Assembly (NCBI GenBank): GCA_029204225.1
Contig: CM055098.1
Coordinates: 55,372,282-55,436,281, forward strand
Direction: 5' to 3'
DNA length: 64,000 nucleotides
Source: Diphasiastrum complanatum
Lineage: Eukaryota > Streptophyta > Lycopodiopsida > Lycopodiales > Lycopodiaceae
The notes under the pieces were generated by a model. The model worked only from the letters and a program-made list of their open reading frames with translations. It had not been told where the DNA came from and made no database searches. The translations under genes and the position numbers were made by a program. Positions 1-11,700 of this stretch are shown piece by piece. The stretch's first letter is position 1, and the number at the start of each line of letters is the position of its first letter.

Positions 1-285
1 GCCTCTGTCGAAAAAAGTGCAACTAATTTTTTAAGGTAGATTTTCTGGTAGAGACTGTTCCTCCCCAATCTGAGTCGGAGTAGCCTCGCAGGATGAGTGG
101 GTCGGTAGCATTTCCATCATAACATAACAATCTAAACTTTCTTGAATATATCTCATCACTCTCTTTAATGCTTTTCAATGAGAGATCCTAGGATTAGACA
201 TGAATTGACTTAACGTGCTAACAGTGTATGCTAAATCTGGTCTGGTACACAACATTGCATACATCAAAGATCCTATTAGTGAATG
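1..285 (-). pseudogene. Ty1/copia polyprotein remnant D, RT/RNase H end (left part)
   Basis: Read on the minus strand, the stretch just left of element A gives a copia segment with the pattern LIGSLMYAML followed by RPDLAYTVSTLSQFMSNP, the conserved region joining RT to RNase H in Ty1/copia pol. It continues the frame that stops at 12661 on the other side of element A, so the two parts were one gene before A inserted. Further RNase H lies beyond the left window edge. A stop codon occurs in the SHWKA-like region and positions 1-100 are poorly readable. It is a dead fragment of a reverse-transcribing mobile element. Confidence 0.8.
281..285. repeat. Target site duplication of element A (left copy)
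   Basis: GAATG directly precedes the 5' LTR of A and is repeated at 12656-12660 directly after the 3' LTR. Five bases is the usual duplication for Ty3/gypsy integrases. Removing A plus one copy restores the copia D reading frame across the site. Confidence 0.95.
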
Positions 286-1054
286 TGTTGGAGGGTTTGC
301 GGATCTCAAGGCAACCCTAACCCTAGTTAATACGTGAGAGGGATTTGGCACCCTGCGTATGTAAGTCCAACCCGATTATCACACAGTTATTTGATTGATT
401 AGTTAAAAGTTAATAAAAGGACTTTAGGCCTTTTTGCGGGACTTTTAATGTCGCAGGGCCTGAATGTCAAGTTAGTGAATAAAGTTGGGTTTCCCTCCAA
501 TTTTGATGGTTCCCACACTTTTTTAAATTTGAATAAAAAGAGAGGCAAGACTGGACCAATAGGATTCAGAGGCCAGGGTCCTCCTCTCTACTATAAGAAC
601 GGACCAACTCGAGTTGCTCCTGATGTTCATTTCCTCATTTCAATTAAGCAGATTGGTTCTCTTCAGAAATAAATTGATGAATGTCCTTGCTCTCTATCAC
701 TTTTCCTCCATTTCTCATGCTTATTTGGATTTTGCTAATTGTTGGATCTGAGTGTTATTGGGATTGTATGTTATTATACTTTTTATGAGAGAGAAAGGGA
801 GAGAGAGAAAGAGTAAGCTATCTCTGTTGTGGATGTTTAGTGTTAAGGGATTGTAAGTGTTAAGGGATGTGTAATGTTAAAGAGTAGGATTAATGGATGT
901 AGAGATAGATGTGAATCCTCCATTCATGTTGAAATCTGAACTAAACTATCACTCTCATGGGAACGAACCTACGCGTGACAACTAGCTCCGTCTCTTTGAT
1001 GCTAGATTGACTAGATCTTGGATTCAGGTTAGGCAAGGATAGAAACCCACTACG
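286..1054 (+). repeat. 5' LTR of element A
   Basis: It begins TGTTGGAGGG and ends CACTACG; the matching end of the 3' LTR is CACTACA. It aligns without gaps to 11887-12655 and closely to 60335-61056. A purine-rich GAGAGAAAGGGAGAG tract occurs near 788. The short open frame at 448-672 is conserved only because the LTR is; I do not regard it as a gene. Confidence 0.95.
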
Positions 1055-1058
1055 ATTT

Positions 1059-1076
1059 TGGCGCCGTTGTTGGGGA
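1059..1076 (+). promoter_or_regulatory. Primer binding site (tRNA-Asp type) of element A
   Basis: TGGCGCCGTTGTTGGGGA lies four bases after the 5' LTR. It matches the complement of the plant tRNA-Asp 3' end except for TT in place of CC at positions 12-13. This primes minus-strand DNA synthesis in Athila-like elements. Confidence 0.9.
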
Positions 1077-2287
1077 GCTACGCCAATTTTTCAGTTTGCA
1101 GCATGATTGTTGGATGGTTAGCTTGCATTAGGCATCTTGTCGTGGCATGAATAGTGTTAGATCTGCATTTTAGGGTTAATTCGAGATTGATTTTGCTTGA
1201 TTTGAGTGGATTGGCTTGTTTGAAATCTAATCTGATTAATAAACAGGGAAAGCTATTCAGATCACTAATCTTAAGATCCATTTGAATCTAAGATATCAGA
1301 AAAAATAACAAAAATCGATCAAATCTGCCAGATTGGTCAAAAAAGAGGCAAAAAGCGTCATCAGAGCTGATAACTTTTTACTCTCTTTTAGGAAACCTTC
1401 GCCGAGTTGCAGACACCTTTGGGTTTTTTTACAGAACCTTCAGTTTGAAGGGCGAAGATTAATTCCTAGCAGATTTTCAGAAACATCAGAAAAACCTTAA
1501 AAAAACACCGAAAAATCATCAAAACCCTAAAAATACAAAAAAAGAACCTTCGCCCGATTCACTGTGCTTAGGTGTGATTCAGATCCATCTACTGCCAAGT
1601 CGACGAAGAATAATACCAAAAACAGAAAGGTTTTCAGAGGATCAGTTGTCATATTGTCATATTTTTTTGCCAAAAAGTCACTTTTTGCAAAAATACCAGT
1701 ATCACTCTTGAACCTTCGCCAAAACCTTTGCCGAGATTCCAGAACATTCTATTTATAGTAAAATACTATTTTTGAGTTCGACGAAAATTCTTCTTGATCA
1801 GATTACATAAATTCTTGAATTTTACCCTCGCCAGACTACAAAAACTAAAATTTCTTGTGTTAGAAACCTTCGTCCAATTTTCCATGGTTGTATTTGTGTC
1901 AGATCTTGCACCTGAGAGGTCGGTGAAGGTTATTTTCTTAGAAATTGCCAGAAAAGTGTTCAGAGAGTTTTTTTTTCCCCAAAATACATTGATGAACCTT
2001 CACCGAGACAATCTTTGCCTAGTGAACCTTCGCCAGTCCTATTTTTAGTTTCTAATTTTCCAGATCAAGTCTCTGTCAAAATTTGGATCACATTAGATAT
2101 GTTCTGATTTGGATTCTAAGAGATTTATCATTTTGAGAAGTATCAATTGATCGAATTTCGAAAAAAAATTTCATCATATAGAATCAGATTCTTGAAAAGT
2201 GGAATAGACCTAGTAGATCTAATCTGAGAAAGTTTTTTGAAAAATCTAGATCCAATCTCATTATCTATTTGATCTAAATTTGTGAAG
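1077..2287 (+). other. Long leader of element A with repeated ACCTTCGCC-like motif
   Basis: This is about 1.2 kb between the primer binding site and gag, with no convincing sense reading frame. It is packed with copies of a short motif close to AACCTTCGCCGAG and its reverse complement GGCGAAGGTT, for example near 1396, 1437, 1549, 1712, 1725, 1865, 1923, 1998 and 2027. Element B has the same arrangement in its leader (58740-59290). The motif could form hairpins or serve in packaging or translation; that is inference. Confidence 0.7.
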
Positions 2288-3466
2288 ATGGTTGCCCCTG
2301 GTGCTGCTCCTGGAGGTGCTCCACAAGAAGTCAATCCAATTATTGTTAGAAGAGCACCCCGATTGGATCTACCCAAATATAATGGATTAAAAGATCCAAT
2401 TAGATTTCTTCAGATCAATGCTGAATCCTATGAAGTCTATGGTGAGATTTATCCTCAAGATAAACTTAAGTTGTTTCCTATGGCCTTAACAGGCGCAACA
2501 CAAGATTGATACTATAATTAGGATGAAACTGAGCGTACAGATTGGGAGGTTGTTAAGCAAGCCCTGACCACACGGTTCAAACCATGAAAGTTTATGGAAG
2601 AACCTTTCCTACTTTTAAGTAAAATTAAAATGGGAAAGTGAGAAATGGTTCGAGATTACATTGAACGGGTGAAACGTCTTAGATCTGAATGCGAACCTGA
2701 GCTGATTAACAAAAATGCCATGATTATGTGGTTTCTGTCAGGTCTACCTAAACGGATCAGATGTGGAACATGTTTGGTGTTCTATTTGTACAGGAAATCA
2801 CACAGTGGACGAGTGTCCTCAATTGAAAAAACAAATGGAAATCAGTGTTTGCCATCTGTGTAATTCACCGGATCATGAGACTGCTTTTTGCAACTTCAAC
2901 CCTCGGATAATTCAACAATGGTATGCCCAGATGGGATATCGAGAACCACAGTATGGAGGTAATCCAGCAATAAGACCGCGACAATCTGCTCTTGGATACC
3001 CGGAACATTGAGCTTTACCTGCCCCACCAAAGCACTCCGCTCCTCCAGCCAATTTGATGGAACCAGAACCTTACGGAAATGCTGAGCAATGGAACTATGG
3101 AAATGATCAAGCAAGTGGATCTTTAGGTGGATCTTCAGAACAATATGCCATTTATGCTGCTGCTCAACAACAAGCCTCCAGAAATTGGACCAGAGCACCA
3201 CTCGAATGCTTTGCATGTGGAGAAAATCACAGAGTTGCAGAATGCCCAAATAAAGAGAAATTTGTACCATTCTGTTGTGACTGTGTTTACGGACATTGCT
3301 ATAAAGACTATCGAGCAAGACCGAAGCCACCACCAGCTACAACACCTATAAATTTGATAACAATCAAGCAAAGACCAGTAGCTCAGAATAAACCAAGCGC
3401 ACCCTTGATGGTGGTCACCAGAGCACAGAAGCAGAAAGAACTAGTAATGGATCTAGTACCTTGCTA
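2288..3466 (+). pseudogene. gag of element A (broken)
   Basis: It starts at an ATG giving MVAPGAAPGGAPQEVNP, then a capsid-like region with the motif PRLDLPKYNGL. Nucleocapsid zinc knuckles follow: CHLCNSPDHETAFC (CX2CX4HX4C) near 2850, CFACGENHRVAEC (CX2CX3HX4C) near 3208, and a third Cys/His cluster CCDCVYGHCYKDY near 3272. Gag would coat and package the element RNA in the cytoplasm. Stops near 2507, 2519, 2585 and 2640, and a frameshift near 2770, break the frame. Compared with B, about 240 bp of spacer before the first knuckle is missing. The knuckle with only three residues before His is shared by A, B and the fragment at 17.2 kb. Confidence 0.85.
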
Positions 3467-3696
3467 ATTCTATACCATTGAATGATATACCAACAGCATT
3501 GGGAGTCTATCCAAATCTTAATACTAAATAACGAAGATATCAGGATATGAGACAGTGGATCAAACATCTGCAAGAAGAAGAGGAGCTTGAAGCTGCTAAA
3601 GCAACAACTGAAGTTCATTCTTCACCATTGCAGTCGCCAAGAAATTTACGTACGAATATGAATGATTAGTTACATCATCTTGAAGAACCCTTCAAG

Positions 3697-4485
3697 ATGA
3701 CTGAACCAGAAGCACCGCATACAGAACTACTCATGAACATTTTGTCTAGCAAGATCAATATTTCATTGGGAGAGTTCATGAAGTTGGTGCCAAAAGCAAA
3801 AGAATTATTAGCGCAAAATTTAGCTCAAGAAGAACCAAAATTCCATCATGAGCTATTTTTTTGTGCTGGATTTGAAAAATCTAACAAAGTACTCCATGTT
3901 GGAGCCGCTTGGAAAAGTGAACAAAAGAATATCACTCTGCCGATACGACATAGACAATTTCCTAAAGAAGCAGCCGTGATAGATGGAGGTTCAGGAGTTA
4001 ACCTGATTTCTACAAAGCTTTGTGCAAAATGGGACCTTACAAATATTAAGTCTGCTACTTTTGCTATTAAGCTAGCTGATCAAATGATAGTTCATCCACG
4101 AGGAATGGTGGAAGATATACCTATCAGAATTGCGGGAGTACAGTTCATCATTACTTTCGTACTGATGGACTTACCAGAAGCGCCAAATGTCTACCAAATT
4201 CTACTAGGACGTCCATGGTTACGAGTTGTGCAAGTAATTCATAACTGGGGTACCGAAAAAATCACTTTTGAAAATCATGAACGTGCAGTTAAAATTGATC
4301 CTACAACTTGGACTATCAAACCAGTGGTTCAAAAAGAGAAACAGATCATACTTGTGATCGACCAAAGAAAAATTTGGGAGTTCATTACGATTCTCAAACG
4401 GATACTATCAATTGGAATGAAGCGCTTGCAACAATTGACTATACAGCAGGATATATGTGTCAATAAGATAATCAATCAGATTTGA
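3697..4485 (+). pseudogene. Aspartic protease domain of element A pol
   Basis: A 262-residue open stretch. The active-site-like motif is VIDGGSGVNL near residue 96, where Asp-Gly-Gly replaces the usual Asp-Ser/Thr-Gly, and the retropepsin C-terminal signature ILLGRPWL lies near residue 168. The protease would cut the gag-pol polyprotein inside the particle. B carries the same DGG motif, so it is a family trait rather than decay. The frame is separated from gag by a stop-rich 230-bp stretch (3468-3696). The last 60 residues are probably read out of frame. Confidence 0.8.
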
Positions 4486-5065
4486 GCGAGATTTCCTTAT
4501 TAGATCGAACTTTGGATACACCAATCACGTTTCCACTGAATGTGCTAAATGTAGCCTGGATATCAACGGAACCTATACCAGATCCGATTGAGGATGAACT
4601 CATTCTTGTGAGTCATGCCTTGACTTATGATGGCAATGCAGAACTTACGGATGAGCAGATTCTAAATCATGTGGATCCGACCAGATTTGGAGTGCGTAAA
4701 ATGTTCCTGATGAACTCACAGTAAAACCACCCAAAGTAGTTATATTAAAGGAAGACAGGATCATAGGATCGATTACGAAGAAACAAGCTAAGCAACATGA
4801 TAATATGGTCCTGAAATGGGAAAATCCCCCTCGAAAGATTGATTCAGAGAAAGTTCCACCCTTATTGGATAAAGACAAAGGAAAAGTCGAGGATGATTCT
4901 TCAAGTCAGATTTCTAGTAAAACATCATCATCTAGGAAGTCTTCACCTGTGAAGAAAGATTTATCATCTCGAAAGTCATCACCTCCACGATCAATTCTTG
5001 CTAAGAAGGCTAAGCGAAGATCCAAGACAAGTCCTTTCGAAAAAGAACAAACAGATGTAGTCTAG
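4482..5065 (+). pseudogene. Pol linker between protease and RT, Ser/Lys-rich (element A)
   Basis: Two overlapping open stretches in different frames (4482-4724 and 4805-5065) correspond to one continuous linker in element B. The second half is rich in Ser, Lys and Pro with repeated SSRKSSP-like units, so it is probably disordered. No catalytic motif is seen. A frameshift near 4710 separates the parts. Confidence 0.65.
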
Positions 5066-5071
5066 CATGAT

Positions 5072-6232
5072 ATGCCTGAACATTTTAAACGTTATACACT
5101 GGATGATGTGGTTATCATGTTACCTAAAGCACATCGTGAACTTGAAGAACATATGCCGGAATCTAAAGAGATTTACGATGGCCCAGCTAGGACGCAGCCA
5201 ATGAATCTTGCCGAACCAGGAGAACCAGAAAAGATTGTACAAGTTGGATCACAACTTACTCCTGAACAGTATCAAGCACTCCGCTTGTTACTTATTAAGT
5301 ATCAAGATTTCTTTGCATGGACTTATCAAGATTTGAAGGGTATTCCGACATCAGTGATTGAACATACCATACCTTTAGTACCTGATGTAGTTCCAAAGGT
5401 TACAAAGTTCTATCGCTGTAATCCTAATGTGGCAGACCTGATAAAGAAAGAACTTCAGAGATTGCTTGACGTCAATTTTATTTATGAGATCGAGCATACT
5501 GAATGGATTTCATCGATTGTCATTGTTCCTAAGAAAAATGGAAAATTGCGGATCTGTGTGAATCTCAAAGCATTGAACAAAGTGACGCGAAAGGATCACT
5601 TTCCGTTACCTTGTACTGAAAGCATTTTAGATCGCCTTGCTGGAACAGAAGCTTATAGTTTCCTGGATGGATTTAGTGGTTACAACTAGGTTAAGATTGC
5701 ACCTGCTGATCACCATAAAATTGCTTTTGCAATAGAATGAGGCACCTATGCTTACAAAGTAATGCCATTTGGACTCTGTAATGCACCAAGTTCATTCCAA
5801 AGAGTAATACAATTTGCTTTTAAAGATTATCTGCAGAAATTCCTTGAAATTTACTTGAACGACTTGGGAGTTCGTAGTACAGATACAGACCACTTGGATC
5901 GATTGGAAAAAGTATTTGAAAGATGTCGCAAATATCAGATTTCTCTAAATCCGGAAAAATGTCAGATATGGGTTTCCCACGGAGTTGTGCTTGGACATGT
6001 GATATCAAGACATGGTATTGCCACAGATTATTCTAAGATCAAAGTTATTGTGGAATTGCCACCGCCAGCAACAATTCGTGGAGTTTACGTGTTTATGGGT
6101 CATGTGAACTACTATCGAATCTTTATTATCTTCTTTGCGGATTTAGCACGACCTATATACAAACTGACTATTGTTCCTATTTGGACAGTAGACGCGTTAG
6201 AAGCCTTTGAAATTTTTTTTTTAAAAAAAAAG
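5072..6232 (+). pseudogene. Reverse transcriptase domain of element A
   Basis: Two in-order open stretches. 5072-5689 has the RT fingers/palm with KKNGKLRICVNLKALN and FPLP. 5762-6238 has VMPFGLCNAPSSFQ, the active-site box and VLGHVISRHGI. The domain would copy element RNA into DNA from the tRNA primer. The usual YLDD active site reads YLND here, which should abolish metal binding at the second Asp, whereas B keeps YLDD. Stops lie near 5687 and 5738. The N-terminal motif TLDDVVIMLP also occurs in the fragment at 17.6 kb, which helps to classify that piece. Confidence 0.9.
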
Positions 6233-6655
6233 CATTAACTTCAGCACCAATACTGCATTCTCCAGATTGGACGATAGAGTTTCATGTTCATACGGATGCC
6301 TCAAAATACGCCATTGGATCAGTTTTGACGTAGCCATGTGACTATAAGAAAGATTATTCTATACGATTTGCAAGCAGACAGCCTACAGATCCAGAAAAGA
6401 ATTATTCAACAACAGAACGTGAGGCATTAGCCATGATTTTTTCTGTTCGGAAATTTCGTCACTACCTCATGGAAACGCACTTTGCATTTTATACGGATCA
6501 TCAACCGTTACTTTACTTGGTAAAGAAGACATGCAATACTGGACGTATTGCAAGATGGTTATTGTTATTGATTGAATTTGACTTTTGAATTGTGGTTCGA
6601 AAGGGCAAGCAACATTATCTAGCCGATCACGTTTCGCAAATTGAATCCGCACCAG
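6233..6655 (+). pseudogene. RNase H domain of element A
   Basis: The frame shows FHVHTDASKYAIGSVL, then STTEREALAMIFSVRKFRHYL and FYTDHQPLLYLV, the Ty3/gypsy RNase H core that removes the RNA template. Stops lie near 6331 and 6588. It follows RT and precedes the integrase zinc finger, as expected for Ty3/gypsy. Confidence 0.85.
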
Positions 6656-7974
6656 TAAATACTGAAGTGGATGATGAACTGCCAGATGTTGCATTGTTCT
6701 ATGTTGAAGCAATACCTGAGTGGGCAGCAGATATTGTTGAGTACCTGATGCTAGGACAACCGAATGACTCCCTGACAAAAGCACATAAGAGACAATTGAT
6801 TCATAAGACTCAACCTTATCAATTAATTGCAGGACAATTGTATTGTCGTGGATCAGATAATATTTTACGAAAGTGTGTTTTACTGCATGAAGTACCAGAT
6901 TTAATCATGTTTTCACATGATGGCATGGGTGGAGGACACGTCTCTACAAATATTATTGTTCGCAAACTTTTACAATCAGGTTGTTGGTGGCCTACGCTTC
7001 ACAAGGACATAGAAAATCTTATTCAGACATGTGATGTTTGTCGGCGAGCACGACGACCTACTCGACAAAACTATGAACTCTTGCATCCAGTTTTATCGCA
7101 AGCACTGTTTGAAAAATGGAGACTGGATTATGTTGGACCTATTCACCCTACCGTGCAAGGATCTCAGGCCCGATACATTATTGTCGCAACTTATTATATG
7201 ACCAAGTGGGTTGAAGCCAAAGCCATCAAAGTTGCTGATGCGAAATCTACAACCAAGTTTCTATATGAAAATATTATAATCAGATTTGGATGTTCGATCG
7301 AGATGTCAGTGACCGGGGTACACACTTTGTTAATCAAACAATAAAGTGTGTATTGGAAGAATTTTTTGTTATACACAGATTCAGTACTCCCTACTATCCC
7401 AAAGGGAATGGCCAAGCTGAATCTTCCATTATGACAAAGACAGTTGAAGCGAGTCGGTCTAATTGGGAACATAAACTGTATGTAGCATCATGGGCATTCA
7501 AAACTGCTTACAAAAATAGTACAAATCAAACACCTTTTCAACTGGTTTATGGTCAAGATGCTGTCATGCCGATTGAATTTTTAATTCCATCCTTATGCAT
7601 AGCAGCAACGGAACGATTAAATGATGATAAGTCTTTACAACTCCGTCATGAAGCGTTGCACAAATTATGTGAAACCCGATTGATGTCAGTTCATGCCGTA
7701 GCAGTAGAGAAAGCACGCCGCAAGGCATGGCACGATCGTCGATTACACAAAAAACGATCTGAAACCAGGAGATCTGGCGTTGATGTACAAAAAACCCCAA
7801 GCTGATCAAGGAAAAATTGAAGTTTACCGATGAAGGCCCGTATAAAGTGAAGGAAATCTTGAACTATGGCGCAATAATTCTTGAGCACTTGGATGGAAAA
7901 CGATTTGATACTCCGGTGAATGGCAGCCGATTACGCAAGTTTTGGCAGCCTGCTTTGCTAGTTCAACAAGCTTG
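6656..7974 (+). pseudogene. Integrase domain of element A
   Basis: The N-terminal HHCC finger is visible as HDGMGGGH, then CDVC about 45 residues later (near 6915-7040). The catalytic core has LDYVGPIH, SDRGTHF and GNGQAESS, the D, D and E of the DDE triad. The C-terminal region ends near FWQPA. It would insert the DNA copy into the chromosome. Frameshifts lie near 7290 and 7770. No chromodomain follows, consistent with the Athila/Tat group and unlike the fragment at 43.4 kb. Confidence 0.9.
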
Positions 7975-8799
7975 ATCTCAATATTTTTTTGAAAATTTTA
8001 ATTGTTTTTCAATTTTTTGTTTTCAATACTTAATTTGCTGATTTTTTTGGAAAAAGACAAAAAAAAAAAAAAAAAAGACAAGAAATAAGAAAAGATTGAT
8101 GAGCAAAAGTCAGAAAGTCATCAGCATAGGAAAAAGGAAGCACAGTAATTTTTTATGGAAAAAGACTTAGAAAATCATTGTTTTGGTCAGATTTGGCCTA
8201 TACAGTATCAAAAACCTTCGTTGAGCTCTCAAACTGTATATCCACTCTAGATTTATCTAATTTGAGGTGGGCGAAGATTCCTGTCAAGAGAAAATCCAGT
8301 TTTTGAGTTAGGCGAAGTATCATTGATATGCCATTTTGGGAACCTTTGTCGAGCATCTTAATCTCATTATGAACCTTCGCCGACCTGCTAGCTGATCTTA
8401 AAATATTAAAATTAGGTTGACCATAGGTTCAGATTGTGAAAAAATGCATTTATGACAGTACCTGGGCCAAGGACTCTCCTGGGCGAAGGTTCATCCTTCG
8501 TCGGACCTGGAAAACATTCGCCTGATAGGTTTAGATCCCCAGAAACCTTCGCCGAGATTTTTATAGCCTATTTTCACAGTCCTGTACATGCCTGCAAATT
8601 TTTGTTCCGAACTGATTAGCCAAACTAGTATTCAATGTAATGGACCCACCAAATTCATTATAAGTTGACTGAATTCGATTCATTCCTCACTTGTGCTAGC
8701 AAAGCTCTTGCGAATTTTTCTTGCGACTAAAGCCTTCCAAAATTTCTGCATTGCTTTCTAATACACTTTTACGCGTTTTATATTTCCTTTTTGATCATC
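7975..8799 (+). other. Spacer between integrase and ORF3 with ACCTTCGCC-like motifs and an A-run
   Basis: AT-rich non-coding spacer with an 18-A run near 8060. Copies of the CCTTCGCCGA/GGCGAAGG motif occur near 8213, 8271, 8312, 8342, 8372, 8485, 8497 and 8546. The same spacer, with the motif, is present in B at about 52436-52890. Confidence 0.65.
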
Positions 8800-11700
8800 A
8801 TGTCTTCTACCGATACTTCCCAATCTCCACGCTATACTATCCATCATGATGTCCCATCTACAACGGACATCATGATTCTTCCTAGCACAAGCATGGTCAC
8901 TCAGTGAATGACCCTTGCGGAGCCGCTGCTCACTGCAATGGGTATTCATGAGAGAGCATTTTCAGTTCGCTGCCGGATCTTTATTGTCCCTTTTAGCCGC
9001 TTCTCACTTAGAAAACAGAATCCATGGCTTCCACCTGGATTCTGTGCTTTCAGTCTACGAAGAAGCACCGGTTGAGTCATCTCACCAGGCCTCGAGTTCT
9101 CATAGTCGTCATCGTCAACGCAACGAGATCGTTATTCCTGACTCGCCTTCCACGTCACGACGTCACACTAGGCATACCTCATCAGTTGCGCTTTCACCCC
9201 CTACTGCTATTCGCAATGAACTTCCCATTCCCCCAGCCTCTGATGCTTCTCTCGCCTCTGCCTCCAACCAATGACAGTTTGCGACCATTGGGCCTACCAT
9301 TCCCATCACAGTTGCCCAGGCCGCCTCACCCCCACACACTGAAGCCACCTCACCAAACACATAGTTCTTTATGGATATGTTCGATGATTCCGATCCCCTT
9401 GGGGCCACCGAAATTTTTGAAATGCCCTAGATCCCTGCGCCCTTTGAACTCCAATCCCTTGGAAGAGGATTTGGACATATCCATGAATCTACTGTTGGTG
9501 TTGAAGATGTTAGCCAACAACTTCATACGGAAGATAGTCTAGCCGCACTTTGGGTCGACAAAGCTGTAAAATCACCAAAACAGTTCGACGCCATAGTGCC
9601 TGAAGGGTTTGAGGAGGAAGACCATTTTGAAGAAGAAGACGTAGTGGCACCTATTCCACGCCAACCAAGGACAGCTCCATCAGGTCCTCCTGCTGTTGTC
9701 GCCTCCACAACCGTCGATTCTAGGGATGCTCTAGGTTTGGTTTCAAGCCTTGCGCAAGTGATCCAGTTGATGCTGGATAAGAAGAAGAAAATGGAACAAA
9801 GAATCTCTAATCTGGGGTCCGAAAACACTCTGATCAGCCAGAAACTTGTCCAGCTGGATCGAGAGTTGAAGATTGCCAAACAACACGAAGACAAGGTTGA
9901 AGCCGAAAAAAAGTTGGCCTAGCAACAAGCTGATCGCTTGGAAGAATACATCAGCTCCCTGCAAAACGCCCTGACAACCGCACACGATCAGGTGGATAAG
10001 GTTGTGCAGGATGCCAAGCAACAGGTGCAGCAACTGAAGGGGCAATTACAGATGGCTGAACAAGATCGCACACGGCTTCAAAATGAATTGGATGCGACCA
10101 CCCTTGAGCGTGATGCGTATCTTCAAATGCAAATACCAGATCATCCGATCACACCGATGGAGATTGCGTATTTGTTCAAAAAAGTGGAGACATTCAAAGT
10201 GCCCCTTCAGGGATTTTAAGGCCGCTTTGACAGGTTCAAAGGAGCAGCTTCAACCGAGTTGGCAAAGGCTAAAGAGACCATCACCGCCTATGAAAAACAG
10301 CCGCTCGAGTGTTGGAAGCCGGACCACAAATCTCCGTACTGGTCATGCTGCAATTCTCCCCTCCGCGCCAAAAATTCGTACCAATGGATACAGGGGTTGA
10401 TTCGAGCATGGACAAAGGGAGAGCTCTAGATATAGCAGACCAACTGCCAACCATACCGGCAGTACAAGCGGGTCCATCTTCATCAAGGACAACACCTCTA
10501 TTTAGAAGGCCCATCAGCGTCGAGGACCAGATCCAGACCTTCTTAAAGCAACATCCGCATGAGTCCTCGCGTGGTGGATGAGTTCTGAAGTTTAAGACCC
10601 GCGAGATCGAGGCCGACAAAGAGTTGGGCAAAATACCTGCATTGGGAGAGCAACCGGCATGGAGAATCACGGTTTTTGAGAAAACTCCGGAATCAATTAG
10701 GAGTTACGTCGCCAGCCCTCGCCAATTGTGGGTAGATCCCTATTACGTGCCAATGCCGCGAAGAAATAAATGGAAAGCTTTGGGATTGGCTATGGACAAA
10801 ATCACCATCCATACGTCTAATTGGCCAATCATCCATCAGCAGCCCCTCTAATGCCATTGGATGAGTGATGCATCCATCTTGCAATTCTATTGGACCCTTC
10901 ATGAGGATTTCTCAATTTTGATTGGACCCTTTGACCAACACTTTGACTTGATCACTCATCAAATTACATTTAACCTAGTGCCACAAGCCTAACTAGCTTG
11001 AGTTTACATCATGAACTATTTCTGGCCAAATTGTGGCTTTACATGTGGAATTGACCATTTTGCCATCTTTGCCAATTTTGGCCCTATCAAACTCCTACAC
11101 AAAGATGCTTGACATAAAAACGTAGTAAACCCCTAAAGCTATTATAGATAACTTTTTATAACTTCGACACTCCTCCTAAAAGGATATCTAACACAATTTG
11201 TCAATAGAGGGTGGCCAATGGAACTATTTATATGTGCAGCAATGTTTCCGTGCACATCTGGATGTCCAAAGTATCCGCATAATATTTAAATTGCTGCAGC
11301 TAGCAGCTAAGAATTTATGGCCTGCTCTTTTGAAAGGACCCTTGAAATATGCACAAGTCTATAGCTAGCAGCAAAATTATTTAATTTTTTCCATGTACAG
11401 CTTCCGTCTGAGATTGTAAACCTGCTGCCTTCAATGTCGCGCCTTACAAGCCTATCAATGAGAGTATGTCCACTCTCCAGATCCAACGGTGCGACAATCG
11501 ACAATGTTTGCTAAAGATCTAACTCTGTTGGCGTCAGTGGCAACCAGATGGGACGATTGCCTCCCTCCTCTGGCATTCGATCCAAATAAGCCGATGGCCT
11601 CAAAGCAAATCAAAGATCATTTGTCGGTTGCTCATTTATATTTTCGTGCGGCAATGATGGGAGGCTTCTGGGAATTACACTTCACATCATGGACAACCTC

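Noticed and set aside
448-672. Open frame in the 5' LTR of A, repeated at 11992-12273 in the 3' LTR
   Set aside because: It is conserved only as far as the LTRs are, differs by frame-neutral and non-neutral changes alike, and is broken in the LTR at 60335-61056.
1078-1281. Minus-strand open frame in the leader of A ending in an RNase H-like string (TRCLMQANHPTIMLQTEKLA)
   Set aside because: It is antisense to the element and shared as non-coding leader by A and B. The similarity to RNase H is short and probably chance.
8758-8949. Minus-strand open frame at the start of ORF3 of A
   Set aside because: It is antisense to the ORF3 start and has no equivalent in B.
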